DNA of 16,716 nucleotides, taken from contig JAVHOA010000043.1 in assembly GCA_036169815.1 (NCBI GenBank), positions 1 to 16,716 of the forward strand, in the 5' to 3' direction. Below, piece by piece: positions 1 to 8,545 of this stretch. Both the position numbers and the translations under genes were made by a program. A model generated the notes under the pieces. That model was not told the DNA's origin, searched no databases, and saw nothing but the letters and a program-made list of their open reading frames with translations. Origin of the DNA: Hydrocurvibacter sp036169815. GTDB taxonomy: Bacteria; Campylobacterota; Campylobacteria; Campylobacterales; Sulfurimonadaceae. How positions within the stretch are numbered: the first letter of the stretch is position 1; every line of letters starts with the position of its first letter.

Positions 1-121
1 TTTATGATAATTTGATGAATATTTTATATGTTTCTTGACTTAAAAATATCAATGAAATGATTAAAAAAGAGTCAGTATGAAAATAAGTGAATGATTTTGT
101 TGATGAATATTTGTTCAGTAT
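1..121. other. Intergenic stretch with no gene; 13-bp direct repeat
   Basis: No convincing coding sequence is visible on either strand. The 13-mer TTGATGAATATTT occurs twice, at 12-24 and 100-112, 88 bp apart. On the minus strand a promoter-like pair, TTGATA (plus 47-52) and TATAAA (plus 23-28), has an 18-nt spacer and would drive a gene beyond the left edge. One repeat copy overlaps that -10 and the other lies upstream of the -35. The sequence shows the repeat directly; the promoter and any operator role are inferences. Confidence 0.4.
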
Positions 122-148
122 ATTGTGAAGAGTGTGTCTCTTCACAAT
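122..148 (-). terminator. Stem-loop downstream of htpG, likely terminator
   Basis: This is a perfect 11-bp inverted repeat, ATTGTGAAGAG (122-132) and CTCTTCACAAT (138-148), around a 5-nt loop. It begins 12 nt beyond the htpG stop codon. The stem is strong for this AT-rich sequence, but the sequence that follows in the htpG direction is A/T-mixed rather than a clean U-run. It could therefore be an imperfect intrinsic terminator or a 3'-end stabilising hairpin. Confidence 0.6.
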
Positions 149-160
149 GATTGAAGGATT

Positions 161-2053
161 TTAGAGAGCTTTTTCCATAATACGGTTGAGTTTTGTGATA
201 AATTCTGGAATATCGCCAATTTCCATACCGTTGAATAGTTTTGCTTGATCAAGGAGTACATGTGAAGCATCTGCGATAAGATTTGCATCCGCAGACTCTT
301 TGAGCTTTTTGATAAGCGTATGGTTTGGATTGATTTGTAAGATTGGTTTAGGAAGTGGCATATCTTTAGCTTGCCCCATCTGACGCATCATTTGAGCCAT
401 CATATATGATGGATCCTCTTTATCCTCTTTGATTGCAACTGCTGAAGTGGTAAGATCGAAGGTGACTTCTACCTCTTTAATCTCTTCACCAAGAGCGTTT
501 TTAATCTCTTTTGTTAAAAGATCAAACTCTTTTTTGCTTGCATCTTTTGCTTGTTTGTCCTCTTCATTTTCATCAAACTTAGCATCTGTGACATTGATGA
601 GTTTATACTCTTTGTACTCACTTACCATAGGAAAAACGATAGTATCTACTTCTTCGTTGAGAATAAGAACATCGATTCCTTTTGCTTTAAAACGCTCTAG
701 TGCAGGATTATTTTTGAGCATACTTACGCTTGATTTTGCTGTGATATAATAAATCTCTTTTTTTGCTTCATCCACATTTTTTACAAACTCTTCTAAAGCA
801 ATTTTTTCGTCACAATTGAGTGTATTAAATCGTAAAAGTTCTAAGATTTTTTCACGATTTCCAAAATCTGAATAGAGTCCCTCTTTTAAAACATTGCCAA
901 ATTCTGTGATAAAAGTTTCATAGCTCTCTGTATTGTTTTTAGCCATTTTAGAAAACTCTGAGAGCACTTTTTTGACAGAGGCATTTTTTATTTTTGCCAA
1001 AACTGCATTGTTTTGTAAAATCTCACGACTGACATTTAATGGAAGGTCTTTTGAATCAATCACACCACGTAAAAAACGTAAGTAAGTTGGCATCAACTCT
1101 TTTTCATCATCAGTAATAAAAACACGGTTGATGTAGAGTTTAATGCCCGCTTGGTAATCAACTCTATACATATCCATAGGCGCTTTTTCAGGAATGTAAA
1201 AGAGTGTGGTGTATTCTATGGCACCTTCTGCTTTATTGTGAATCCAAAGCAGTGGATCAGTGGAATCATGTGCGATACTTTTATAAAAATCTTTATACTC
1301 TTCATCGCTGATTTCTGATTTTGAGATGGTCCAAAGCGCATTTGCTTTGTTAATCTGTTCGTTTTCAATTTCTGTTTTTGAAGGCTCTATCTCATGGCCC
1401 TCATCATCTTTTGTGGCTGCTACATAGTGCTCTTTGTCCATAAAGATAGGGAACGGAATGTGATTTGAGTATTTTTCTACAATAGAAGTGATTCTATGTA
1501 CTTCTAAAAACTCTTCCTCATCATCATTGAGATGCAAGATGATAGTTGTTCCATGACTCTCACGAGTCGATGATTCAAGATCAAACTCCCCATCACCAGC
1601 ACTTGTCCAGATAAATGCTTGCTCTTCACTCGCTTTTTGACTAATGACTTCGACTTTGTTTGCCACCATGAATGCAGCATAAAAACCAACACCAAATTGA
1701 CCGATTAGTTTAGAATCTTTTTTCTGATCCCCGCTTAAACTCTCAATAAAAGCTTTTGTTCCAGATTTTGCAATCGTTCCTATATTGCTGATAAGATCAG
1801 CCTCATTCATACCAATACCGCTATCTTTGAGCGTCAGTGTTTTATCTTCTTTGTTTAGGATGATATCGATACGTGGATTAAAAGCGACATTTTTGTACGC
1901 TTCGTCCGTAAGTACAAGCATATTGAGCTTATCGAGCGCATCAGAAGCGTTTGAAATAAGTTCGCGTAAAAATATCTCTTTGTTTGAGTACAAAGAGTGG
2001 ATCATAAGTTGTAGGATTTGATTTGCTTCGGTTTGAAACTGATGTTTTGCCAT
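161..2053 (-). CDS. htpG: Chaperone protein HtpG (Hsp90 family)
   Basis: Cytosolic ATP-dependent Hsp90 chaperone, a homodimer that helps client proteins reach or regain the folded state. The 630-residue length is close to the usual ~620-630 of bacterial HtpG, so the gene looks complete. The N-terminal GHKL ATPase domain (about 1-220) shows ELISNASDAL with catalytic Glu31 and Mg-coordinating Asn35, DSGIGM with nucleotide-binding Asp77, and GQFGVGFYAA at 118-127. The middle domain contains NVSREILQNN, which carries the arginine that contacts ATP. The C-terminal part is the dimerisation domain; no MEEVD tail is present, as expected for a bacterial protein. The ATG start is preceded by AGGAA at good spacing and by an extended -10 promoter. 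A strong stem-loop follows the stop. The gene probably has its own promoter, separate from the upstream response-regulator gene. Confidence 0.98.
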   Translation of the reverse strand: MAKHQFQTEANQILQLMIHSLYSNKEIFLRELISNASDALDKLNMLVLTDEAYKNVAFNPRIDIILNKEDKTLTLKDSGIGMNEADLISNIGTIAKSGTKAFIESLSGDQKKDSKLIGQFGVGFYAAFMVANKVEVISQKASEEQAFIWTSAGDGEFDLESSTRESHGTTIILHLNDDEEEFLEVHRITSIVEKYSNHIPFPIFMDKEHYVAATKDDEGHEIEPSKTEIENEQINKANALWTISKSEISDEEYKDFYKSIAHDSTDPLLWIHNKAEGAIEYTTLFYIPEKAPMDMYRVDYQAGIKLYINRVFITDDEKELMPTYLRFLRGVIDSKDLPLNVSREILQNNAVLAKIKNASVKKVLSEFSKMAKNNTESYETFITEFGNVLKEGLYSDFGNREKILELLRFNTLNCDEKIALEEFVKNVDEAKKEIYYITAKSSVSMLKNNPALERFKAKGIDVLILNEEVDTIVFPMVSEYKEYKLINVTDAKFDENEEDKQAKDASKKEFDLLTKEIKNALGEEIKEVEVTFDLTTSAVAIKEDKEDPSYMMAQMMRQMGQAKDMPLPKPILQINPNHTLIKKLKESADANLIADASHVLLDQAKLFNGMEIGDIPEFITKLNRIMEKAL

Positions 2054-2084
2054 AATTTATTCCTTTTGATTAAAGTTGAGTCGA

Positions 2085-2093
2085 ATTGTATCA
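2085..2093 (-). promoter_or_regulatory. Extended -10 promoter of htpG
   Basis: On the minus strand the sequence reads TGATACAAT, an extended -10 element (TGn plus TACAAT), directly after a run of seven T. The start codon lies about 32 nt beyond the -10, leaving room for a short leader and the AGGAA ribosome site. The identical nonamer precedes gltB. A T-rich upstream tract without an obvious -35 is the known style of sigma-70 promoters in Campylobacter and Helicobacter. This is a motif match only. Confidence 0.6.
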
Positions 2094-2128
2094 AAAAAAG
2101 GTAAATAGATGCAAGGAATAGCAGATAA

Positions 2129-2149
2129 CTTTAGTCGAAGTGACTAAAG
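2129..2149 (-). terminator. Stem-loop downstream of the response-regulator gene
   Basis: CTTTAGTC (2129-2136) and GACTAAAG (2142-2149) form a perfect 8-bp stem with a 5-nt loop, just beyond the response-regulator stop codon. The tail in the transcription direction starts TTAT and has no long U-run. It is therefore a weak terminator candidate that would separate this gene from htpG. Confidence 0.4.
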
Positions 2150-2154
2150 ACTCT

Positions 2155-3225
2155 TTAGTTTTGGAGATAAGCTTGAACTTCACTACAAAGAGTAAAAAGC
2201 GTTTGAACAAACGCTTGCTCTTCTTTGATGAAGTTATCTCTTTCATTATGCCTTATCGCTTCACGCAGTTGTGTAGAAACTTCTGCAAGTTGTGTTGCAC
2301 CTATATTTGCAGCAATTCCTGAGATATCAAGCAGAATTTTGTTTGCACTAGTGTAGTCAGCTTGTTGGATAAAAGATTTTATTTTTTGATCCGCATCTGC
2401 ATACATGTTTAAAAACTCTAAAAGAATCTCTTTAAAGAGTTCGCTATCTCCGCCACAAATCTCGATTCCATCGCTTACATGTAAGAGATTAGAAGTTTGT
2501 AAATCACTCATACCAAGTTTTACACCATTGACTACATCAATATATGCATAAAGAATATCATACAATTTATCGATTTTAAGAGGTTTTTCTAGATACTCTT
2601 GCATTCCAGCACTTTTCATTTTTTTGATATCATCACTAGCTGTATCCCCGCTTAGTGCCACCACTAAAAGATGATCGAGTGATCGATCTGCTCGTATCTG
2701 TTTAGTTGCTTCAAAACCATCGACAAGAGGCATATGTGCATCCATGAGAACAATATAAATATCTTTATTGTCTTTTAAAATGTCAAGAGCCTCTTGACCA
2801 TTGTTTGCCATAATTATTTCTATGCCAGCATCGCCGAGCATCCCTTTGATAACTTTTTGATTGATACTATTATCTTCAGCCACAAGAAGTTTGGAGCCTT
2901 TAAAAATCGCAAAACTCTCTTTTGTGATAGCTCCATGAGAAGGAACTTCTCTACGTTTTTTAATCAGTTCATTTGTTACATGTAACTCATGAATTGGTTT
3001 GGATACAAGAGTAGGGGAAACTTTTTTTTCTTTTTCAATGAGATTTTTTTCTGGTATCACTGTATTTGTTTGTTGCGCTTTTTGTTTTACATTTTCTTCA
3101 TGAAACGATAAATCTTTTGAATTGTCTTTTCTTTGTTTTAAAATTACAATAGCAAAAAAAACTATGATTACAAAGGCTATAGTTTCAGTTGCATACATCG
3201 CTAAAAAATGATTGATATTTTCCAT
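2155..3225 (-). CDS. Membrane-anchored response regulator: TM helix, REC domain, HPt-like domain without its histidine
   Basis: Two-component signalling protein of 356 residues. One hydrophobic helix (about 14-30) followed by KQRK suggests an inner-membrane anchor with the rest in the cytoplasm. A low-complexity linker runs to about 105. The receiver domain (about 111-230) is complete: acidic pair Glu117/Asp118, phospho-acceptor Asp162 in LMDAHMP, Ser192 in ALSGD, and Lys214 in EKP. The C-terminal part (about 248-356) resembles an HPt helical bundle, with the GGDSELFKEILLEF entry motif and ANIGA. At the position of the phospho-accepting histidine in the HxLKG motif it has Leu299 (LDISG), so it probably cannot relay phosphate. 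No kinase domain or DNA-binding domain is present, so output is unclear; it may be derived from a hybrid kinase. The start is supported by GAGGGTGA upstream. The gene lies between recO and htpG, all in the same direction, with 67- and 101-nt gaps. No specific gene name is justified. Confidence 0.85.
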   Translation of the reverse strand: MENINHFLAMYATETIAFVIIVFFAIVILKQRKDNSKDLSFHEENVKQKAQQTNTVIPEKNLIEKEKKVSPTLVSKPIHELHVTNELIKKRREVPSHGAITKESFAIFKGSKLLVAEDNSINQKVIKGMLGDAGIEIIMANNGQEALDILKDNKDIYIVLMDAHMPLVDGFEATKQIRADRSLDHLLVVALSGDTASDDIKKMKSAGMQEYLEKPLKIDKLYDILYAYIDVVNGVKLGMSDLQTSNLLHVSDGIEICGGDSELFKEILLEFLNMYADADQKIKSFIQQADYTSANKILLDISGIAANIGATQLAEVSTQLREAIRHNERDNFIKEEQAFVQTLFTLCSEVQAYLQN

Positions 3226-3292
3226 ATATTCACCCTCAATTTGATTTTAATTTAAAACATCATAAACACTTTTTTCTTAAATTAGACTTCTT

Positions 3293-3913
3293 TTAGAATC
3301 CTTCTAGTAATACATACCAAAGTCTCTCTATCTCTTTGTCATTGAGAAAAAGTGTAGAACTCTGTGTGCAGAGTTCATAGATGGATTTTTTGTTAATACT
3401 ATAAGTATTGGAACAGGTTTTATGTGTTGGCAAGTAACCTCTTATAATAGAGAGTGTATCTTCTTGTATTATTTCTCCACACAAAAAACAGGTATTTTCA
3501 CTATGCAAGCGTCCTTCATGATGGAGTATTTTTGTATAGGTCTCAATAGCAACGCGTTTGGGATTTTGTTTATTCCATTTGTGCGCGGCTTCATCGACGA
3601 GCAGAAAGTAGAAGGGTTCTAGCTCTTCTGTTTGTTTGAGATGATGGTAAAAGAGTGCAATAAAATCTTGCCATGCGCGTAAGCGGTTTCTATCACTGAG
3701 CCATTGAAATCCAAGATGTAAAACATCTCTGAGTCTTGGAATAGAGCTTTTTAAAGAGTTTTCAAGTTCATAATCGATTTTAAATCCAAGGTTAATAACT
3801 CCATGCCTTGCACCATAAAAGCGATAAACTGTTTGTAAGTTTTCCTTTGATAAGATGGTAATTATAAGATCTTCATTTTTTGCACGATTAATGTTGATGA
3901 TATACCCTTGCAT
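3293..3913 (-). CDS. recO: DNA repair protein RecO (short epsilonproteobacterial type)
   Basis: RecO works in the RecFOR pathway: it helps displace SSB and load RecA on gapped single-stranded DNA, and anneals complementary strands. At 206 residues it is shorter than E. coli RecO (~240), which fits the short Campylobacterota form. The N-terminal part (MQGYIININRAKNEDLIITI) is the OB-fold start. A zinc-knuckle-like set, Cys142-x2-Cys145 and His164-x2-Cys167 (CFLCG and HKTC), lies in the C-terminal half, as in RecO proteins of other bacteria. The ATG has GGAAG upstream. It is divergent from gltB across a 191-bp region and lies 67 nt from the response-regulator gene. Identification rests on overall pattern and the knuckle, because RecO sequences diverge strongly. 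Confidence 0.85.
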   Translation of the reverse strand: MQGYIININRAKNEDLIITILSKENLQTVYRFYGARHGVINLGFKIDYELENSLKSSIPRLRDVLHLGFQWLSDRNRLRAWQDFIALFYHHLKQTEELEPFYFLLVDEAAHKWNKQNPKRVAIETYTKILHHEGRLHSENTCFLCGEIIQEDTLSIIRGYLPTHKTCSNTYSINKKSIYELCTQSSTLFLNDKEIERLWYVLLEGF

Positions 3914-4104
3914 AAAATGCTTCCAATCTACACGAATTTTATTTTTTGAATAAATATTATTCCTTTTAAATCCTTTTTTAATTCTTTACTTGATACAATA
4001 AAACCCTAAATTCTCTTTTTAATAGACTAAGTTTGTTTAAAAATAGATTAAATCTTCTTATTTATTTAAGAAAATTTGAAAATTACAACATTTGGAGTGA
4101 ACCT
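3914..4104. promoter_or_regulatory. Divergent recO-gltB control region
   Basis: This 191-bp AT-rich spacer separates the start codons of recO (leftward) and gltB (rightward). It contains the gltB promoter at 3991-3999 and a palindrome GAATAA-ATA-TTATTC at 3948-3962, on the recO side. A minus-strand TAAAAT could be the recO -10, but this is weak. No RNA gene or known riboswitch is seen. Confidence 0.5.
3991..3999 (+). promoter_or_regulatory. Extended -10 promoter of the gltB gene train
   Basis: TGATACAAT is an extended -10 (TGn plus TACAAT), identical to the element in front of htpG. Runs of T (TTTT, TTTTTT, TTT) upstream recur at roughly helical spacing, which is the known style of Campylobacter sigma-70 promoters. 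Transcription would start near 4006, giving a leader of about 100 nt before the ATG at 4105. Confidence 0.6.
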
Positions 4105-7100
4105 ATGGTGGAATATAATGATTTATTAAGATCTTTTAAAGATAACTGTGGTTTTGGTCTTATTGCAAGTATTAAAAACCGTGCATCACATGAAAATCTT
4201 GAAAATGCCATTACAGCTTTAGAGCGAATGATGCACCGCGGTGCTGTTGCTGCTGATGGTAAAACAGGTGATGGAAGTGGACTTTTACTTTCTATGCCGA
4301 CAGATTTTATGCGCAAACAAGCAGAAGCTACAAACGTGGAACTTCCTGAACAATTTGCTGTTGCAACAGTTTTTACGAAAGATAGAAAACAAGTAGAAAC
4401 AATTGAAAAGATTTGTATAAAAAATGATCTTAAGGTTGTTTTAGTTCGCGATGTTCCCGTTGATACTAATGCACTTGGCGAACAAGCAAAAATATCGCTG
4501 CCAAATATTGTTCAACTCTTTATTATTGCAAACTCTATTATGGCGAGCGAGCGTTTTGATGCACTACTTTATTTAAGTAGAAAAGAGTCAGAGCATGCAC
4601 TTGTGGCTGATAGAAATTTTTATATCTCTTCTATGTCATCAAAAGTCATTTCGTATAAAGGTCTTGTTATGCCAACGCATATCAAAGAGTTTTATAAAGA
4701 TCTTCAAGATGCAGATTTTAAAATATCTTTTGCACTGTTTCACCAAAGATTTTCAACAAATACACTTCCTGAGTGGCGTTTGGCTCAACCATTTCGAGCT
4801 GTCGCTCACAATGGTGAGATTAACTCGGTTGAGGGAAATAGATTTAATGTTGCAATTAAATCCGAATCGATTAAAAGTGAAGTATTTACAGATGAGGAAC
4901 TCTCACGTATCTTGCCAATTTTACAGTTAGCTTCATCAGATAGTGCGAGTGCGGATAACTTTTTAGAGTTCTTGCTTGTCAATGGCATGGATTTCTTTAA
5001 AGCTGCTCGTGCTGTGATTCCGAGTGCTTGGCAAAATGAGCCACACATGGATCCTGAACTCCGTGCGTTTTATGAGTACCAATCTACTGTTTTTGAAGCG
5101 TGGGATGGTCCAGCGGCATTTTCTTTGACAGATGGTCGCTATATTGGATGCGTACTTGATAGAAATGGCTTACGTCCATCAAAATATATCATTACAAAAG
5201 ACGATACTTTCTTAATTGCAAGTGAATATGGTGTTATTGATATTGATGAAGAAAATATCAAAGAGCGTGGGCGTTTAAAATCAGGACAGATGATAGGGCT
5301 TGACCTTAAATATGGCAAAGTGCTCAAAGATAAACAGATCAATGATTATCTCAAAAGTTCAAATCAATATATGAAATGGCTCAATGAACATATGATCTAT
5401 CTTCAAGAACATGTTGAAGATCAGTATAAAAACCAATGTGATTTTGATGAGTCTGAGCTTATTCAAAGACAAAGATATTTTAATGTCACCCAAGAGGTTC
5501 TTGAACAGGTTGTAGAACCTATGATTCGTGATGGTAAAGAAGCTGTTGGCTCTATGGGAGATGACACACCACTTGCTGCATTTAGTGAAAAACAACGTTC
5601 ATTTACAGATTTTTTCAAACAAAAATTTGCTCAAGTTACAAATCCTCCAATTGATCCGATTCGTGAAAAAGTGGTGATGAGTTTAAATACAGGTTTTGGG
5701 GAAGCACATAATATTTTAGGTGAACTTCCAACACATGCACATAGACTCAAAGCAATCTCTCCTATTATTACGATTGAGAAGCTTGAAGTTTTAAAATCTT
5801 TTGGAGATAAAAAGTCTCCAAGTTATCAAGATTTTTATAGCAATGCAACATTTTCAACTGCCTATGATAGCGATCTTAAAGGGGCACTTGACCATTTAGT
5901 CAAAGAGGTTGTGAAAAGTGTTAATCATGAAAAAGTACGTATCATAATTTTAGATGACAGTGCCTTGAGTAAAACCAACCGTATTATCCCTATGGCTATG
6001 GCAATAGGACGTTTAAATCATGCACTCTTAGATAATAAAATAAGACACCTTGTTTCTTTAGTTGCATGTACATCAGAAGTGTTTGATTCTCATAGCGCTG
6101 CTGTATTGCTTGGATATGGCGCAAGTGCCATCTATCCAAATCTTCTTTTCTCAACAGTTGTCAGTGAACTATCAAAAAATAAATATAGTGATATTTCATG
6201 CAGTGAAGCACTCAAATCTGCTCATGGTGCTATCAATGCGGGTATTTTGAAAATTATGTCCAAAATGGGTATTGCAACGGTTGCTTCTTATAGAAATACT
6301 GGATTATTTGATATTATCGGTTTGGGCCGTGATATTACAAGAGAGTGTTTTAGCGGCTCACATGTACAGATTCCAGGTTTGAGCTATGCTGATATTGATG
6401 AAAAATTAAAAGAAAATCATAAAAAAGCGTATAGTACAGATGGGTTTAATACCATTTTTCCTTTAGCAATTGGTGGATATTATAAATTCTACAATGGACA
6501 AGAATATCATGATTTTGGTCCAGATACTATCCATGCAATCCATGCATTTGTCAAAAGTGGCGATAAAAAGGATTATGAAAAATTTAAAAATAGCGTCAAT
6601 AACCGTGGTTTAAAATTTATTCGTGATTTCTTTGAATTTAAATCCGATAGAGCACCAATTGAACTCTCAGAAGTAGAGCCAAAAGAAGCCATATTTAAAC
6701 GCTTTGCATCAGCTGCTATGAGTCTTGGTTCCATCTCTCCTGAAGCACATGAAACGCTTGCGATGGCTATGAATCAGATTGGAGCACAATCAAACTCAGG
6801 CGAGGGCGGTGAGGATTCTGTACGTTTTGATACAAATAAAAATTCGAAAATCAAACAAGTTGCATCTGGACGTTTTGGTGTGACACCTGCGTACCTTCGC
6901 TCTGCTGAAGAGATTCAGATTAAAGTGGCTCAGGGTGCAAAACCAGGAGAGGGTGGACAGCTTCCGGGTCATAAGGTAACTGAGCTTATTGCTCGTTTAC
7001 GCCATACAATTCCTGGTGTGACTTTGATTTCACCTCCACCACACCACGATATTTATTCTATCGAAGATTTAGCGCAGCTCATTTTTGATCTCAAACAAGT

Positions 7101-8544
7101 AAACCCAAAAGCAAGAATTGCTGTTAAACTTGTTTCAACCGCAGGTGTTGGAACGATTGCAGCAGGTGTTGCTAAAGCGTATGCAGACAAGATTATTATC
7201 TCTGGTGCAGATGGCGGTACAGGTGCTGCGCCTTTAACGTCGATTAAATATGCTGGAAGTCCATGGGAATTAGGATTGAGTGAAGCACATAATGCCTTGA
7301 AAGTAAACGATCTCAGACGTCTTGTTGAAGTACAAACAGATGGTGGGCTCAAAACTGGTTTAGATGTCATCAAAGCTGCGATGCTTGGTGCTGAGAGTTA
7401 TGCATTTGGGACGGCTGTGCTTACAATTGTTGGGTGTAAAATGCTACGCATCTGTCATCTCAATAAATGTTCAGTTGGTATTGCAACACAAAATGAAAAA
7501 CTTCGAGAAGAGTTTTTTGAAGGGCATGTGCATCAAGTTGTGAACTACTTTACTCTTTTAGCTGAAGATGTGCGTTCTATTATGGCATCTTTAGGATATA
7601 AAACCTTAGAAGAACTTGTTGGAAGAAGCGATCTTTTAAGAGTAGTCGATGATCCATTTGCACAAAAATTTGATTTCTCATCTGTTTTGCACAGAGTAGA
7701 AGGAGTTAATACTCGCCAAGAACCTTCTAATAAACCGTTTGATGACAATGCTTTTGAGCAAGAGATTTTAAAAGATGTGATGGCTACAATAAAACATCCT
7801 GACCATCCGGTGAGAATTAAAAGAGAGATTCAAAATATTCATAGAAGCTTTGGAGCGCTTGTAAGTGGCGAAATCGCTCAATATTATGGTGATGCCGGAC
7901 TTAAAAAAGATACTATCACGATGGAGCTCAGCGGTATTGCAGGTCAAGCTTTTGGAGCATTTTTAATAAACGGTATCTCTTTATATCTCAATGGTGTTGC
8001 AAATGATTATATTGGCAAGGGCTTACATGGAGGGAAGATTGTCATCACTTCCAAAAATGAGGGTGAAGAGTTTAGTGCAGGTGGAAACACTTGTTTATAT
8101 GGTGCAACAGGCGGTAAACTGTTTATTTCTGGAAATGTAGGTGAACGTTTTGCGGTACGTAACTCTGGTGCACTCGCTATTGTCGAGGGCGCGGGCGATA
8201 ATGCATGTGAGTATATGACTGGCGGTATTGTTGTGATTCTCGGCGAAACTGGTATCAACTTTGGTGCTGGTATGACTGGCGGGGTTGCATTTGTTTATGA
8301 TAAAAAACATGATTTTATCGAAAATGTAAATAGTGAACTTGTTGAAGCTGTGAGAATTGATACAGATGATGGAGATGAAGCAAGACATTATCTCAAACGT
8401 CTTTTAAAAGAGTATTTAGTTGAAACATCAAGTGAAAAAGCAAGAAAGATATTAGATAATTTTAGACAAGATATAAGAAATTTCTGGCTAGTTCGTCCAA
8501 AAAATCTTAAAAAATTACCATTGAACGCTGACAAAGGAGATTAA
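4105..8544 (+). CDS. gltB: Glutamate synthase (NADPH) large subunit GltB
   Basis: The large subunit makes two glutamates from glutamine and 2-oxoglutarate, the GOGAT half of ammonia assimilation, in the cytoplasm with GltD. The chosen ATG has GGAG seven nt upstream; a TTG at 4033 would extend the frame by 24 residues but lacks support. From this start there are 1479 residues, the normal length. Cys15 in NCGFGLIA is the Ntn glutaminase nucleophile, so a 14-residue propeptide should be removed. The class II amidotransferase domain (about 15-420) has RFSTNT and HNGEIN at 235-240. The central domain follows, then the FMN synthase domain (about 800-1190) with SGEGGED at 898-904 and GAKPGEGGQLPG. 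The [3Fe-4S] cysteines are Cys1111, Cys1117 and Cys1122. A GXGXG beta-helix domain closes the protein. It is the first gene of the rightward cluster, one nt before gltD. Confidence 0.98.
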   Translation: MVEYNDLLRSFKDNCGFGLIASIKNRASHENLENAITALERMMHRGAVAADGKTGDGSGLLLSMPTDFMRKQAEATNVELPEQFAVATVFTKDRKQVETIEKICIKNDLKVVLVRDVPVDTNALGEQAKISLPNIVQLFIIANSIMASERFDALLYLSRKESEHALVADRNFYISSMSSKVISYKGLVMPTHIKEFYKDLQDADFKISFALFHQRFSTNTLPEWRLAQPFRAVAHNGEINSVEGNRFNVAIKSESIKSEVFTDEELSRILPILQLASSDSASADNFLEFLLVNGMDFFKAARAVIPSAWQNEPHMDPELRAFYEYQSTVFEAWDGPAAFSLTDGRYIGCVLDRNGLRPSKYIITKDDTFLIASEYGVIDIDEENIKERGRLKSGQMIGLDLKYGKVLKDKQINDYLKSSNQYMKWLNEHMIYLQEHVEDQYKNQCDFDESELIQRQRYFNVTQEVLEQVVEPMIRDGKEAVGSMGDDTPLAAFSEKQRSFTDFFKQKFAQVTNPPIDPIREKVVMSLNTGFGEAHNILGELPTHAHRLKAISPIITIEKLEVLKSFGDKKSPSYQDFYSNATFSTAYDSDLKGALDHLVKEVVKSVNHEKVRIIILDDSALSKTNRIIPMAMAIGRLNHALLDNKIRHLVSLVACTSEVFDSHSAAVLLGYGASAIYPNLLFSTVVSELSKNKYSDISCSEALKSAHGAINAGILKIMSKMGIATVASYRNTGLFDIIGLGRDITRECFSGSHVQIPGLSYADIDEKLKENHKKAYSTDGFNTIFPLAIGGYYKFYNGQEYHDFGPDTIHAIHAFVKSGDKKDYEKFKNSVNNRGLKFIRDFFEFKSDRAPIELSEVEPKEAIFKRFASAAMSLGSISPEAHETLAMAMNQIGAQSNSGEGGEDSVRFDTNKNSKIKQVASGRFGVTPAYLRSAEEIQIKVAQGAKPGEGGQLPGHKVTELIARLRHTIPGVTLISPPPHHDIYSIEDLAQLIFDLKQVNPKARIAVKLVSTAGVGTIAAGVAKAYADKIIISGADGGTGAAPLTSIKYAGSPWELGLSEAHNALKVNDLRRLVEVQTDGGLKTGLDVIKAAMLGAESYAFGTAVLTIVGCKMLRICHLNKCSVGIATQNEKLREEFFEGHVHQVVNYFTLLAEDVRSIMASLGYKTLEELVGRSDLLRVVDDPFAQKFDFSSVLHRVEGVNTRQEPSNKPFDDNAFEQEILKDVMATIKHPDHPVRIKREIQNIHRSFGALVSGEIAQYYGDAGLKKDTITMELSGIAGQAFGAFLINGISLYLNGVANDYIGKGLHGGKIVITSKNEGEEFSAGGNTCLYGATGGKLFISGNVGERFAVRNSGALAIVEGAGDNACEYMTGGIVVILGETGINFGAGMTGGVAFVYDKKHDFIENVNSELVEAVRIDTDDGDEARHYLKRLLKEYLVETSSEKARKILDNFRQDIRNFWLVRPKNLKKLPLNADKGD

Positions 8545-8545
8545 T

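Noticed and set aside
429..749. 106-codon plus-strand frame inside htpG
   Set aside because: It is antisense to a well-conserved chaperone gene, its Ser/Leu/Phe-rich product has no motif, and it has no ribosome site of its own.
3259..3264. TATGAT as -10 of the response-regulator gene (minus strand)
   Set aside because: The hexamer is AT-rich, lacks the TGn extension and a supporting -35; it is too weak to list as a promoter, although the gene may use it.
4033..4104. Upstream TTG extension of gltB by 24 residues
   Set aside because: No ribosome site precedes the TTG, the extra residues are not GltB-like, and ATG 4105 has GGAG at 7 nt and puts the catalytic cysteine after a normal short propeptide.
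7053..7373. 106-codon minus-strand frame inside gltB
   Set aside because: It lies opposite the highly conserved FMN domain and reads as low-complexity reverse-frame sequence.
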